In this document: positions 8,227 through 17,826 of the stretch, in pieces | How the letters are laid out: each line of letters starts with the position of its first letter | Position numbering within the stretch: the first letter of the stretch is position 1 | Source of the DNA: Bacteroidales bacterium | Lineage (GTDB): Bacteria; Bacteroidota; Bacteroidia; Bacteroidales; GCA-2748055 | Assembly: GCA_029210725.1 (NCBI GenBank) | Contig: JARGFM010000025.1 | Coordinates: 1 to 50,750, forward strand | DNA: 50,750 bases | Direction: 5' to 3' | The notes under the pieces: model-generated | Seen by the model: only the letters and a program-made list of their open reading frames with translations | What the model was told of the DNA's origin: nothing | The model's database searches: none | Translations under genes and position numbers: made by a program

Positions 8227-9222
8227 CTACTGCTCCTGTCCCGGATCCTCCTCATCGGTATCCGGATCCACGCTAATCACCTCCACTTCAAATACCAGGG
8301 TTTCATAAGGAGGTATAGAGACATTCCCCTTACTGGAATAGTTTCCTGTCTCCCCATAGGCAAATTTATAGGGAATAATCAGGCGACCCTTTTCTCCCTC
8401 TTTAAATCTTTCCAGTCCCAGATGCCACCCTATGATGGGAGAGGTTTCTGCTTCATAATCCCCCACTTTGAACTGGTAATAACTATCCTCCGGGGATTCA
8501 TCAAAGACCCTTCCATCGGTCAGGTATCCCCTGTAGGCTACCGCTATGGTTGAATCCATCGCAACAGGAGGTCCATCCGTGGGTTCATCCACCACATAAT
8601 ACATGGTGATATCATTTTCCGCATTGTAAACCGTATCCACTCCCGGAATGGTATCGGTATAAGCCACTATTTTAGCCGCTTCATATTCCTCGATATCATC
8701 ACCCAAAACTTCCAGAAGAATCACTTCATATTTCAAAGACCTGTATGCCCCCACGCTTCCAGCATTCTTGGAACCGTAACCCAGTTCACTGGTAAACAGG
8801 AAAGTGGCTTCTCCCCCCTCCCGCATCATTGTCAACCCTTCGGTAAATCCTTCATTGTGCAAACCATTCCTGATCTTATAGGGTCCGTACAGGGCATCAT
8901 CATCCCCCAGGAAATTGTCATAGGCCACATTCTCAATGTATGTTTCGTAAACCACCTCATCAGGGATGGTATAGGCTACATGATTTACCAGAAGCCAGGC
9001 ACTGTCTCCGGGCATATCGCCGGTGCCTTCCTTATTCTCGATATAATAGAGACCGCTTGGCTGACGAACAGCATCGGGATAGTTAGCCGCCATAAAGATG
9101 CTGAAAAATCGCTGTTCCTGCTCCAAAGCGTCCTGATCCTCAGTTTCCTCCGTGCAGGAAGTCAACACAAGAAGGCCTGCTGCCAATAACAGAACGGATT
9201 GTATTTTTCTTAGATTCTTCAT
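8227..9222 (-). CDS. FKBP-type peptidyl-prolyl isomerase lipoprotein, two domains
   Basis: A 331-residue lipoprotein. The signal peptide ends in lipobox LTSC (Cys23) and is followed by an acidic linker. The first FKBP-like domain spans about 55-175 (GYGSKNAG, LKYEVILLEV) and the second about 205-320 (VAYRGYLTDGRVFDES, IIPYKFAYGE, PYETLVFEVEV). The C-terminal tail is Asp/Glu/Gln-rich. It should act as a foldase at the envelope. It lies 91 bp downstream of the gldI-like gene on the same strand with its own promoter candidate (9290-9297) and a purine-rich Shine-Dalgarno-like stretch before the ATG. Domain 2 looks closer to the classical FKBP consensus; domain 1 may be degenerate. Confidence 0.85.
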   Translation of the reverse strand: MKNLRKIQSVLLLAAGLLVLTSCTEETEDQDALEQEQRFFSIFMAANYPDAVRQPSGLYYIENKEGTGDMPGDSAWLLVNHVAYTIPDEVVYETYIENVAYDNFLGDDDALYGPYKIRNGLHNEGFTEGLTMMREGGEATFLFTSELGYGSKNAGSVGAYRSLKYEVILLEVLGDDIEEYEAAKIVAYTDTIPGVDTVYNAENDITMYYVVDEPTDGPPVAMDSTIAVAYRGYLTDGRVFDESPEDSYYQFKVGDYEAETSPIIGWHLGLERFKEGEKGRLIIPYKFAYGETGNYSSKGNVSIPPYETLVFEVEVISVDPDTDEEDPGQEQ

Positions 9223-9289
9223 TTTATCTTCTCCTCTTCAAACAGCTGTGCTTTATCAATTCAAACCTCACTGCATTTAAAATATTGTG

Positions 9290-9297
9290 CAAAATTA
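9290..9297 (-). promoter_or_regulatory. Candidate Bacteroidota promoter for the FKBP lipoprotein
   Basis: Minus-strand TAATTTTG matches the -7 consensus TAnnTTTG. A TTG lies 21 nt upstream at the -33 position, inside the end of the gldI-like gene. It predicts a leader of about 60 nt. Confidence 0.45.
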
Positions 9298-9313
9298 ATA
9301 TAATTAATGAACC

Positions 9314-9841
9314 CTAATCAACCTTCAGAACCTGCACATGATAAATCAGGACCATATTCCCGGGAATTTTTTCACGATCCCCGAAATTTCCGTGAGCCAG
9401 GTGCGGAGGAATGATAAATATGGCCTCTGCACCTTCAGACAAAAGTTGCAGGCCCTGCTCGACACCAGACTCCACTCCTCCCTTACCCACCACGATCTCT
9501 TTGGGCCGACTGACACTGGCTTCGTAACAGGGGGTGCCGTCCAGCAACATGGATTCAAAAGCATAGCGAACGCGCATATTTTCAGTAATCCGTCTCCCCT
9601 CTCCGGGGTTTTCCACCACAATCCACAGGCCCGAGGGTGTCACTTCAGCCTTCCATCCCACCCTCTCCAGGAAGGCCGATATCTGATCCTGGTGCCTTTG
9701 GTGCATATACTGATTGACCCGGATAAATTGTTCAGAAACCCGGTTGTCCGCTACCTCAGCGGGTTCCTGTACGGGTGGATCGCAGGCAGCGAGCATGAGA
9801 GCGATCATTACTACAAAGGTTTCCCTGCAAAGTCTACACAT
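9314..9841 (-). CDS. gldI: GldI-like FKBP-type PPIase lipoprotein
   Basis: A 175-residue lipoprotein with lipobox LAAC (Cys20) and a single FKBP domain in the C-terminal two thirds (VRYAFESMLLDGTPCYE, VESGVEQGLQLLSEG, IIPPHLAHG, LIYHVQVLKV). GldI is the peptidyl-prolyl isomerase lipoprotein of the gliding/type IX secretion gene set in Bacteroidota, and homologues are also common in non-gliding species. The start overlaps the end of the NrnA-like gene by 8 bp, indicating translational coupling, and this nrnA-gldI order is familiar in the phylum. No other gld genes are in the window, so the symbol reflects homology, not proven gliding. Confidence 0.75.
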   Translation of the reverse strand: MCRLCRETFVVMIALMLAACDPPVQEPAEVADNRVSEQFIRVNQYMHQRHQDQISAFLERVGWKAEVTPSGLWIVVENPGEGRRITENMRVRYAFESMLLDGTPCYEASVSRPKEIVVGKGGVESGVEQGLQLLSEGAEAIFIIPPHLAHGNFGDREKIPGNMVLIYHVQVLKVD

Positions 9842-10853
9842 CCTTAAGTAACTTTGAATACCCCGGAAGCAAAGATTCGAATCCGGCCAGAGTCTCCTTC
9901 ATGCTCAGAAAGGAGTCCCCCCCGGCCGCATTGATATGCCCCCCTCCCTGATAATGTTCCGAAGCCACCCGGTTCACAGGGAAATTGCCGCGTGACCGGA
10001 AAGATATTTTGATCCTGTCCTTTTTCTCGATAAAGAGGGCCGTAAACTTCACACCCTTTACCGAAAATGGAATATTTACAAAACCTTCTGTATCCCCCTT
10101 CCGGTGATTAAATCTTTTCAGTTCCTCATCGGTCAGGCTGATGTAGGCAGTATGAAACTGAGGAAGCACCACCATCTTTTCCTGCATGCAATAACCCTGC
10201 AGGCGAATCCGGTCTTCCGAAAAAGCATCGTATACATTGGAATAGATCCTGTCTTTCTCAATATCATACTGCATCAGTTCACCGACGATATGAAAAATCT
10301 CAGGATAGCTGCTGGCATAATTAAAATTGCCTGTATCTGTCATGATGGCCACATAAAGACAGGTGGCAATATCTTTGTCCATCAGATTTTCTTCAAATAC
10401 CTCCCGGAGGAACACGTAGATCATTTCGCCAACGGATCCTCGCCAGGTTTCAGAAATTAAGATATCAGTAAAATTATGCGGGTCCTGGTGGTGATCGATC
10501 AGTACTTTTTTTGCCTGTGATTTATGAAGGTGCTCTTCTACGCCGTTAAGACGTTTCGGATCGTTAAAATCCAGACAAAAAATCAAATCCGCACTCTCCA
10601 GGATTTCAATGGCTTTCTCCCGTTTATAGGCAAAAGTGGTGGAGTATTCTATTCCGGGGAGCCAACGCAGGAAGTCGGGCAATCCATCGGGGATAACCAC
10701 CTGCGCATTAATCCCCAGCTTGACCAGGGTCAGCGCCAGGGCCAGACTCGAGCCAATGGCATCTCCATCCGGATTGGCGTGGGTAAGCACTGCAACATGG
10801 GTGGACGACCCGATCCAATCACGAATGCTTGCTGCAACTCCCTCTTCTACCAT
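9834..10853 (-). CDS. NrnA-like DHH phosphoesterase (oligoribonuclease/pAp phosphatase)
   Basis: A 339-residue DHH-DHHA1 protein. Metal-binding motifs are THANPDGDAIGSS near the N-terminus, a central Asp in FCLDFNDP, the DHH signature LIDHHQDPHN and an Asp in IMTDTGNFNY. The C-terminal DHHA1 domain has the substrate loop GGGHINAAGG. Family members degrade nanoRNA or c-di-AMP products, and some dephosphorylate 3'-phosphoadenosine 5'-phosphate. The frame extends upstream to 10916, but the extra 21 residues do not match the family and would occupy the intergenic hairpin, so ATG at 10853 is preferred. It is coupled to the gldI-like gene downstream and divergent from ndk. Confidence 0.85.
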   Translation of the reverse strand: MVEEGVAASIRDWIGSSTHVAVLTHANPDGDAIGSSLALALTLVKLGINAQVVIPDGLPDFLRWLPGIEYSTTFAYKREKAIEILESADLIFCLDFNDPKRLNGVEEHLHKSQAKKVLIDHHQDPHNFTDILISETWRGSVGEMIYVFLREVFEENLMDKDIATCLYVAIMTDTGNFNYASSYPEIFHIVGELMQYDIEKDRIYSNVYDAFSEDRIRLQGYCMQEKMVVLPQFHTAYISLTDEELKRFNHRKGDTEGFVNIPFSVKGVKFTALFIEKKDRIKISFRSRGNFPVNRVASEHYQGGGHINAAGGDSFLSMKETLAGFESLLPGYSKLLKDV

Positions 10854-10887
10854 AGTTCCTGCATTGTTTGAGAGACCAAAGTTAAAA

Positions 10888-10920
10888 AATATTGAAAGGG
10901 GCTTAACAAAGCCCAATATT
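10888..10920. promoter_or_regulatory. Inverted repeat between nrnA-like gene and ndk
   Basis: A hairpin gggctt-aaca-aagccc (10899-10914) is bracketed by aatatt on both sides (10888-10893 and 10915-10920). It sits in the 100-bp divergent intergenic region, where it could be an operator or an attenuator-like hairpin; no family signature is recognisable. Confidence 0.35.
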
Positions 10921-10953
10921 ATTTGTTAATATGCATTGTTAAATCTGAAATTT

Positions 10954-11373
10954 ATGTCTGGAAACATCACATTCACCATCATCAAGCCCTATGCTGTCTC
11001 CGAAGGGCACATCGGACCGATCCTGAACAAGATTCATGCTGCCGGATTCAGAATCTCCGCCATGAGGATGCTCTGGCTGACCAGGGGAGAGGCAGAACGT
11101 TTTTACGAAGTCCATAAGGAGCGTCCCTTCTACAACGACCTGGTTGAATTCATGACCTCCGGTCCCATTGTGGTTGCAATCCTGCAAAAAGAGAATGCCG
11201 TGGCAGATTACAGGAAGTTAATCGGTGACACGGATCCCGAAAAAGCGGAAGAAGGCACCATCCGGAAGGAATTTGCAAGGAGCATGCGTGAAAATGCGGT
11301 ACATGGCTCGGATTCGGATGAGAATGCAAATGTGGAAGCCTCCTTCTTTTTCTCAGGCCTGCAAAGATTCTGA
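10954..11373 (+). CDS. ndk: Nucleoside diphosphate kinase
   Basis: A 139-residue NDK that balances nucleoside triphosphates by transferring the gamma phosphate through a phosphohistidine. The protein starts [10 protein letters not shown], keeps the nucleotide-binding Arg/Thr region ([18 protein letters not shown]) and has the active-site motif NAVHGSDS with His117. ATG at 10954 matches the family N-terminus; an in-frame TTG 18 bp upstream would add residues not seen in homologues. Its stop codon directly abuts the stop of the convergent DciA-like gene, with no bases between. Confidence 0.95.
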   Translation: MSGNITFTIIKPYAVSEGHIGPILNKIHAAGFRISAMRMLWLTRGEAERFYEVHKERPFYNDLVEFMTSGPIVVAILQKENAVADYRKLIGDTDPEKAEEGTIRKEFARSMRENAVHGSDSDENANVEASFFFSGLQRF

Positions 11374-11664
11374 TTATCTGAGCACGACATCGTCAATTAC
11401 ATCCATTCCCGCTGCCTCATTGAGTTTTGGGATCAGAGATTCTTTGATCATACTCAACTCGTTTCTGACCACCGAGGAGTGCAGAGTCACATAAAGTTTC
11501 CGGTTTTGTATCCGGAGGGTCTTGGTTTTTTTGGCCACAGAGATACCCAGCAGATCTTTCCATGATTTCATCAGCCTGTACTCAGCAAGCCCCTTTTCCA
11601 GGCGGTTCGACTTCACAAACTGCTGAAGCAGCGTATCAATTTTCCGGACCTCTTTTCTCTCCAT
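11374..11664 (-). CDS. DUF721/DciA-like protein
   Basis: A 96-residue protein from ATG at 11664 (MERKEVRKIDTLLQ). It matches the small DUF721 family: a helical N-terminus with LLQQFVKSNRLEKGLAEYRL, then W-KDLLG and the beta-rich RIQNRKLYVTLHSSVVRNELSM end. DciA proteins load the replicative helicase in bacteria without DnaC/DnaI; the Bacteroidota homologue is assigned by similarity only. It follows recF with a single base between the recF stop and this ATG, so the two are probably co-translated as a replication/repair pair. The frame is open further upstream into recF, but that extension does not resemble the family. Confidence 0.75.
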   Translation of the reverse strand: MERKEVRKIDTLLQQFVKSNRLEKGLAEYRLMKSWKDLLGISVAKKTKTLRIQNRKLYVTLHSSVVRNELSMIKESLIPKLNEAAGMDVIDDVVLR

Positions 11665-11665
11665 C

Positions 11666-12778
11666 TTAGCTATGCATCTCTTCCAGCCTGGCTTCAGTGT
11701 TAATCCTGAAAACCTTATGATCGGCCGGTATTTCCTGCAGGATTCCCTGCAAACGCTGCTCATTGGTATCAGTTATAAATATCTGTCCGAACTGGTTTTC
11801 TGCCACCAGGCTGATGATCTGTTTAACTCTGACAGCATCAAATTTATCAAAAATATCATCCAGAAGGAGAATAGGGGGTAAGCCTGTCAGTTTTCGGATA
11901 AACTCAAATTCGGCAAGCTTCAGCGCCACCAGAAAGGTCTTCTGCTGACCCTGGGAACCACTCTTCTTCAGACTGTGCCCCCCCAGGTCCATACCCAGAT
12001 CATCTTTATGAATGCCAAAAGTGGTATACTGGATGATGCGATCCTTGTTCAGGGATGCCCTGAGGCCCTCCCTGAAGTCTTCCGTCTTCAGATGGGCCTC
12101 GTATGTAAGGTTTACCTGCTCCCGCTTACCTGAAATATAAGCGTGAAAAGAGTTAAAAACGGGCAGAAGCTCATTCACGAAGCGAATTCGCTCCTCAAAA
12201 ATCGGTTCTCCGTAACGGATCAGTTGTTCGTCCCATACCTCGATCATGCCAGGATCAAAATTCCGGCTTGCAGAAAAATCTTTGAGCAGACTGTTCCGTT
12301 GGCTCAGAGCCCGGTTATACTGGATCAGGTTTTCCAGGTATACCCGGCTGTACTGAGCGATCACTCCATTCATGAATTTCCTTCGCTCCTCGCTTCCCCC
12401 GTTGATCAGGATGGCATCGGCCGGAGAGATCATAACAAGTGGGATCAGTCCGATGTGATCGGAAAGCTTGGTATACTCTTTCTGATTCCGTTTGAACTGC
12501 TTTTTTTTCTGCTTTCTGATACCGCAATAAATATTCTCCTCTTTACCCATCCTCTCAAATACACCCTGTACCACCAGAAACTCCTCCTCATACTTTACAT
12601 TCTGACTATCGACAGGATTCAGATTGCTTTTGCAGAGCGACAGGTAATGGATCGCATCGAGGAGATTGGTCTTCCCAACTCCATTCTCCCCCACAAAACA
12701 GTTGATCTTTGCTGAAAGCGGGAGATCTGCCTGTTCATAATTCTTAAAATTGACCAGGGAAAGTGTTTTCAGATGCAT
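11666..12778 (-). CDS. recF: DNA replication and repair protein RecF
   Basis: A 370-residue SMC-like ATPase that helps load RecA at gaps. The N-terminus MHLKTLSLVNFKNYEQ is diagnostic, followed by Walker A (GENGVGKTN), the ABC signature region near SGSQGQQKTFLV and Walker B (LLLDDIFDKFD). ATG at 12778 is chosen; an in-frame TTG two codons upstream adds nothing conserved. The gene is followed directly by the DciA-like gene and is divergent from the TPR protein. The sequence TAATTTTG at 12789-12782 on this strand looks like a -7 box, but it lies almost on the start codon. Confidence 0.95.
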   Translation of the reverse strand: MHLKTLSLVNFKNYEQADLPLSAKINCFVGENGVGKTNLLDAIHYLSLCKSNLNPVDSQNVKYEEEFLVVQGVFERMGKEENIYCGIRKQKKKQFKRNQKEYTKLSDHIGLIPLVMISPADAILINGGSEERRKFMNGVIAQYSRVYLENLIQYNRALSQRNSLLKDFSASRNFDPGMIEVWDEQLIRYGEPIFEERIRFVNELLPVFNSFHAYISGKREQVNLTYEAHLKTEDFREGLRASLNKDRIIQYTTFGIHKDDLGMDLGGHSLKKSGSQGQQKTFLVALKLAEFEFIRKLTGLPPILLLDDIFDKFDAVRVKQIISLVAENQFGQIFITDTNEQRLQGILQEIPADHKVFRINTEARLEEMHS

Positions 12779-12832
12779 ATACAAAATTACTATTTTTGTA
12801 GCGCTACAAACGACATTTTTCCAAAAAAGGGT

Positions 12833-12840
12833 TACTTTTG
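12833..12840 (+). promoter_or_regulatory. Candidate -7 box for the TPR protein gene
   Basis: TACTTTTG matches TAnnTTTG and lies 33 bp before the chosen ATG at 12874. A second match, TATTTTTG, is at 12791-12798. No clear -33 element was found. Confidence 0.4.
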
Positions 12841-12873
12841 CGGAAGTTTTTGAAAACCAACAAAATTAGAGTG

Positions 12874-13569
12874 ATGTCGAAGAAAAAAAATGTGAAGCAG
12901 AGCGATAAGAATCTGGAAGGTATTGAACAAGCATTAACCCGTTCCGAGCAGTTCATTGAAGATAATCAGAAAACCCTCACTTTACTCCTGGGCGGTCTTA
13001 TTGTTATACTGCTCATCATCATAGGCGGAAACAGGTACTATTTGAAGCCACTCAACGAGGAAGCAGCTGCCGATATGTATTACGCAGAGCGTTTTTTCGA
13101 GATGGACTCTTTCAATCTGGCTTTAAACGGCTATGGAACCTACCCTGGTTTCCTGAATGTAATGGATGATTACGGTGTCAGTAAATCGGCCAAACTTTCA
13201 AGGTATTATGCGGGTGTATGTTACCACCAGCTGGGCGATCACGAAGCTGCGATAGAGCTTTTACGGAAATTTAAAACGGATGACCTGCTTGTGGGAGCTG
13301 CTAAATACAGCACTCTGGGTGATGCCTACGTGGAGCTGGGCGACCTGCAAAACGCAATTTCTTCTTATAATAATGGCATTGACAATTACGAAAATAATTT
13401 CTCCACTCCTATTATACTGAAGAAACTGGGTATCGTTTACGAGGAGCTTGGCAAGCTGGAGGAGGCTCTGATCACCTACCGGAGGATTGAATCCAGGTAT
13501 CCGGAAACTCCTGAAGGTAATGAGATCAAAAAATACATCGGAAGGGTAGAATCAAAGATGTCCCTGTAA
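12874..13569 (+). CDS. Membrane-anchored tetratricopeptide repeat protein
   Basis: A 231-residue protein with a charged N-terminus, one transmembrane helix (about 33-54, [18 protein letters not shown]) and a periplasmic-side TPR region. Repeats are visible around [39 protein letters not shown] and [21 protein letters not shown]. The architecture resembles YfgM/TPR_21 proteins, which act as chaperone-like scaffolds at the Sec translocon, but assignment to that family is only by layout. ATG at 12874 (MSKKKN) is preferred to an upstream TTG at 12838. It lies 25 bp before ribH, suggesting a shared transcript. Confidence 0.75.
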   Translation: MSKKKNVKQSDKNLEGIEQALTRSEQFIEDNQKTLTLLLGGLIVILLIIIGGNRYYLKPLNEEAAADMYYAERFFEMDSFNLALNGYGTYPGFLNVMDDYGVSKSAKLSRYYAGVCYHQLGDHEAAIELLRKFKTDDLLVGAAKYSTLGDAYVELGDLQNAISSYNNGIDNYENNFSTPIILKKLGIVYEELGKLEEALITYRRIESRYPETPEGNEIKKYIGRVESKMSL

Positions 13570-13594
13570 AACAACGTTTACATTATCACCTGTA

Positions 13595-14089
13595 ATGTCA
13601 TCCAGCCTGAAGAATCTGTCCGATCATGATCCGGCTTCCGTCCCCGACGGATCGTTCATGAAGTTTGGTATTGTTGTCTCCGAATGGAATGAGGAGATTA
13701 CGGCAGCACTGCTTGAAGGCACCCTGAAGACCTTGAAAAAACATGGTGTAAGAGAGGAGAATATAAGTACGAGAGCTGTCCCCGGGAGTTTTGAACTGCC
13801 CTATGGGTCCCGGATTGTGGCAGAACAATTCTCTCCTCATGCAGTCATTTGCCTGGGTTGTGTAATTCGGGGCGAAACCAGTCATTTTGATTATATCTGC
13901 CAGGGGGTCACCCAGGGAATTACCGAGTTGAATCTGGACTATGATATCCCCTTTATATTCGGGATATTGACCACAGAAAATAAACAGCAGGCCCTGGACC
14001 GGGCAGGCGGTAAGCATGGTAACAAAGGGGTTGAGGCTGCGGTTACCGCACTGAAAATGGCCGCATTAAGAAATGTTCTTTTGCACTAA
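13595..14089 (+). CDS. ribH: 6,7-dimethyl-8-ribityllumazine synthase
   Basis: A 164-residue lumazine synthase catalysing the penultimate step of riboflavin synthesis, and usually forming icosahedral or pentameric shells. Visible motifs are the substrate loop [24 protein letters not shown] with the catalytic His region, and [11 protein letters not shown] near the end. The first 20 residues ([20 protein letters not shown]) are extra relative to short homologues but common in Bacteroidota. It is downstream of the TPR gene and ends 18 bp before a strong terminator. Confidence 0.95.
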   Translation: MSSSLKNLSDHDPASVPDGSFMKFGIVVSEWNEEITAALLEGTLKTLKKHGVREENISTRAVPGSFELPYGSRIVAEQFSPHAVICLGCVIRGETSHFDYICQGVTQGITELNLDYDIPFIFGILTTENKQQALDRAGGKHGNKGVEAAVTALKMAALRNVLLH

Positions 14090-14107
14090 CTGTCTGAATA
14101 CTATATA

Positions 14108-14146
14108 ACAAAGGGACGTTTCTGGAAATGAGAAACGCCCCTTTGT
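14108..14146. terminator. Bidirectional intrinsic terminator between ribH and yidC
   Basis: A 16-bp stem (14108-14123 with 14131-14146, one mismatch) encloses a 7-nt loop. It lies in the 75-bp gap between the convergent ribH and yidC genes and should serve both. Confidence 0.85.
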
Positions 14147-14164
14147 TGTTTCCGTTCGCCTGTA

Positions 14165-16066
14165 TTAGCGGCTCTTTTTCTTTGGCTGCGGTTTTCGCCC
14201 ACCCAACGACTGCTGGTTCTGTTGCTGTTTCTGTATCGCTTCAAGGCGCTGTGCAAACTTCGATTTTTTGACCGGCTTATTCTGCTTTGAAGCAATTTTC
14301 CTCATGATCTTATCTTCATCGATAAACCTTTTAAAGATCAGGTTTTGCCCCAGGGTAATCACGTTGGCCAGGAAGTAATAGTAGGTCAGTCCTGCCGAGA
14401 AATTATTCAGAATAAACATAAACATCACCGGCATAATATACATCATGGTCTTCATACCCGGCATCTGACTGCTTCCTGCACCTGCCTGGTTATTATAACG
14501 CATGGAAAGCATGGTGGTCACTGTCATCAGAAGCGTGAAAAGACTTACATGGTCCCCATACATGGGGATATTCCAGGGCAGGTCCAGAATAGAATCATAG
14601 GTAGAAAGGTCATGTGCCCAAAGGAATCCCTCCTGGCGTAATTCGATGGAGGTTGGAAAGAAGCGGAACATGGCATACAGGATGGGGAACTGCAGCAACA
14701 TGGGGAGACATCCGCCCATCGGGTTGGCTCCGGCCTTTTTATAAAGATCCATGGTTGCCTGCTGCTTCTTCATGGCATCCTCCTTCCTGGGGTAACGTTC
14801 GCCGATCTCATCTACCTGAGGTTTCAGTAATCGCATTACCGCCTGCGACTTAAAGGAACGGTAAGTAAGAGGGAAAAGCGCCATTTTAATGATCAGGGTC
14901 AGCAAGAGGATAATGATCCCGAAATTCACGAAATAATTATCCAGCCAGTCAAAGATCGGGATAACCACAAAGGCATTGATCCAACGGATCATGGAGCCGC
15001 CAACTGTTACCACATTTTCAAGGCCCAGGTCGCCATAACTTTTAAGCGACTTGAATTTATTTGGCCCGAGATAGAGTTGCATCCCGATAAGCTGGTCTCC
15101 GGTACGATCGTAGGGCATATCGATAGAGCTGGAATAACGGCGCACATATTTACCCGGCTCACTAAAACGCTCCTGCAACATGAAGGCCCCGTCGAAGTAC
15201 TCATCGGCGACCAGGATGGTGGAGAAGAACTGATGGCTGAAGGCAATCCAGCTGATGCGGGTAGTCTCGGTTACCTCTTCCAGCTCCTTCTTGGACCGCG
15301 ATTTAAAACTCTCCACATCGCCGCCATGGTACTTATAGTAAAGAGTGGTGTACATGGCCTCATTCTGGTAACCCTTCTCCTGGGAAGGCGTATAGAAATC
15401 GAAATTGAACTCCATCCTGTCGGTACGATACTGATCCAACCCTTCGAAATGCATATCAAAATCGAGCATGTAATCCTCGTCAAACAGTCTGTATATATAG
15501 GAGATGGAAGCCGTTTCAGAGACATCCATCTTCATGGTAAGCTGCTGGTAGGAACGACCCTCATCACTGGTAAGTTTCTCGATGCTTGGCCGGAAATAGA
15601 GCTCACCGGTGTTGATACCCCTATTATCTGCAAAAAACTGCAGGGCAAAGATGGTGGAGTCTCCATCGAAAAGGTAAAGTGGAAGGGAATCATGTGTCTG
15701 ATACTTTTTCAGCTGAGCGGTATAGGGACGGCCCCCGAAAGTCGAGAAGGTGAGCTTCAGAATATCATTTTCAAGTACCACCTTCTCCTCCGTTCCGGAT
15801 GCGGCGTTCGCAAAATCGCCAAGCTCACCGGTTAATCTCTCGATCGACAGCGAATCACTATCCACCAGGGCTCCTGTATCACCGGCTGTAATCTGAGCCT
15901 GAGCCTGGCGGCTTGCCTCCATGGCCCTTACCTGCTCAACACGGGCAATGGAATCGAGTCTCTGGCGTTCGGCCATCTGGGCCTCCCGCTGGGGTTTGGT
16001 AAAGATACTGTAGCCCACAAGAAGCAGCCCGATAATACCCAGACCTATAATTGTATTTCTGTCCAT
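14165..16066 (-). CDS. yidC: Membrane protein insertase YidC
   Basis: A 633-residue insertase of the Bacteroidota type. The N-terminal transmembrane anchor (IIGLGIIGLLLVGYSIF) is followed by a large periplasmic beta-sandwich domain (about 60-350), and the C-terminal catalytic core (about 360-590) has five membrane segments, including FPLTYRSFKSQAVMRLL with the conserved Arg of the hydrophilic groove. The tail is Lys/Gln-rich (KKQQ-type), typical for ribosome binding. It inserts and folds inner-membrane proteins with or without SecYEG. It follows pyrG on the same strand with a 111-bp gap containing its own promoter candidate and a palindrome. Confidence 0.95.
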   Translation of the reverse strand: MDRNTIIGLGIIGLLLVGYSIFTKPQREAQMAERQRLDSIARVEQVRAMEASRQAQAQITAGDTGALVDSDSLSIERLTGELGDFANAASGTEEKVVLENDILKLTFSTFGGRPYTAQLKKYQTHDSLPLYLFDGDSTIFALQFFADNRGINTGELYFRPSIEKLTSDEGRSYQQLTMKMDVSETASISYIYRLFDEDYMLDFDMHFEGLDQYRTDRMEFNFDFYTPSQEKGYQNEAMYTTLYYKYHGGDVESFKSRSKKELEEVTETTRISWIAFSHQFFSTILVADEYFDGAFMLQERFSEPGKYVRRYSSSIDMPYDRTGDQLIGMQLYLGPNKFKSLKSYGDLGLENVVTVGGSMIRWINAFVVIPIFDWLDNYFVNFGIIILLLTLIIKMALFPLTYRSFKSQAVMRLLKPQVDEIGERYPRKEDAMKKQQATMDLYKKAGANPMGGCLPMLLQFPILYAMFRFFPTSIELRQEGFLWAHDLSTYDSILDLPWNIPMYGDHVSLFTLLMTVTTMLSMRYNNQAGAGSSQMPGMKTMMYIMPVMFMFILNNFSAGLTYYYFLANVITLGQNLIFKRFIDEDKIMRKIASKQNKPVKKSKFAQRLEAIQKQQQNQQSLGGRKPQPKKKSR

Positions 16067-16088
16067 TTTCAGCTTTTAAATTCAGGCA

Positions 16089-16096
16089 CAAAAGTA
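16089..16096 (-). promoter_or_regulatory. Candidate promoter for yidC
   Basis: Minus-strand TACTTTTG matches TAnnTTTG. A TTG lies 18 nt upstream, inside the inverted repeat at 16106-16130. The predicted leader is about 16 nt. Confidence 0.5.
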
Positions 16097-16105
16097 ATGG
16101 TTTCA

Positions 16106-16130
16106 CCTTGAAATCAATATAATTTCAAGG
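16106..16130. promoter_or_regulatory. Perfect 9-bp inverted repeat over the yidC -33 region
   Basis: ccttgaaat (16106-16114) and atttcaagg (16122-16130) are exact complements around a 7-nt centre. Neither side has a T run, so it is not an intrinsic terminator. Its position over the presumed -33 element suggests an operator. Confidence 0.45.
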
Positions 16131-16177
16131 AAAATCCGCCAGATATTGGTGAATAAACAGAGGATGGGTACAAACAG

Positions 16178-17794
<1,617 letters not shown>

Positions 17795-17826
17795 TCAGAT
17801 TTAGTTTCGGGGATAAAAGTAAAGAT

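Noticed and set aside
12782-12789. Promoter box for recF
   Set aside because: TAATTTTG on the minus strand matches the consensus, but the start codon would be at or before the transcription start, so I did not list it as a feature.
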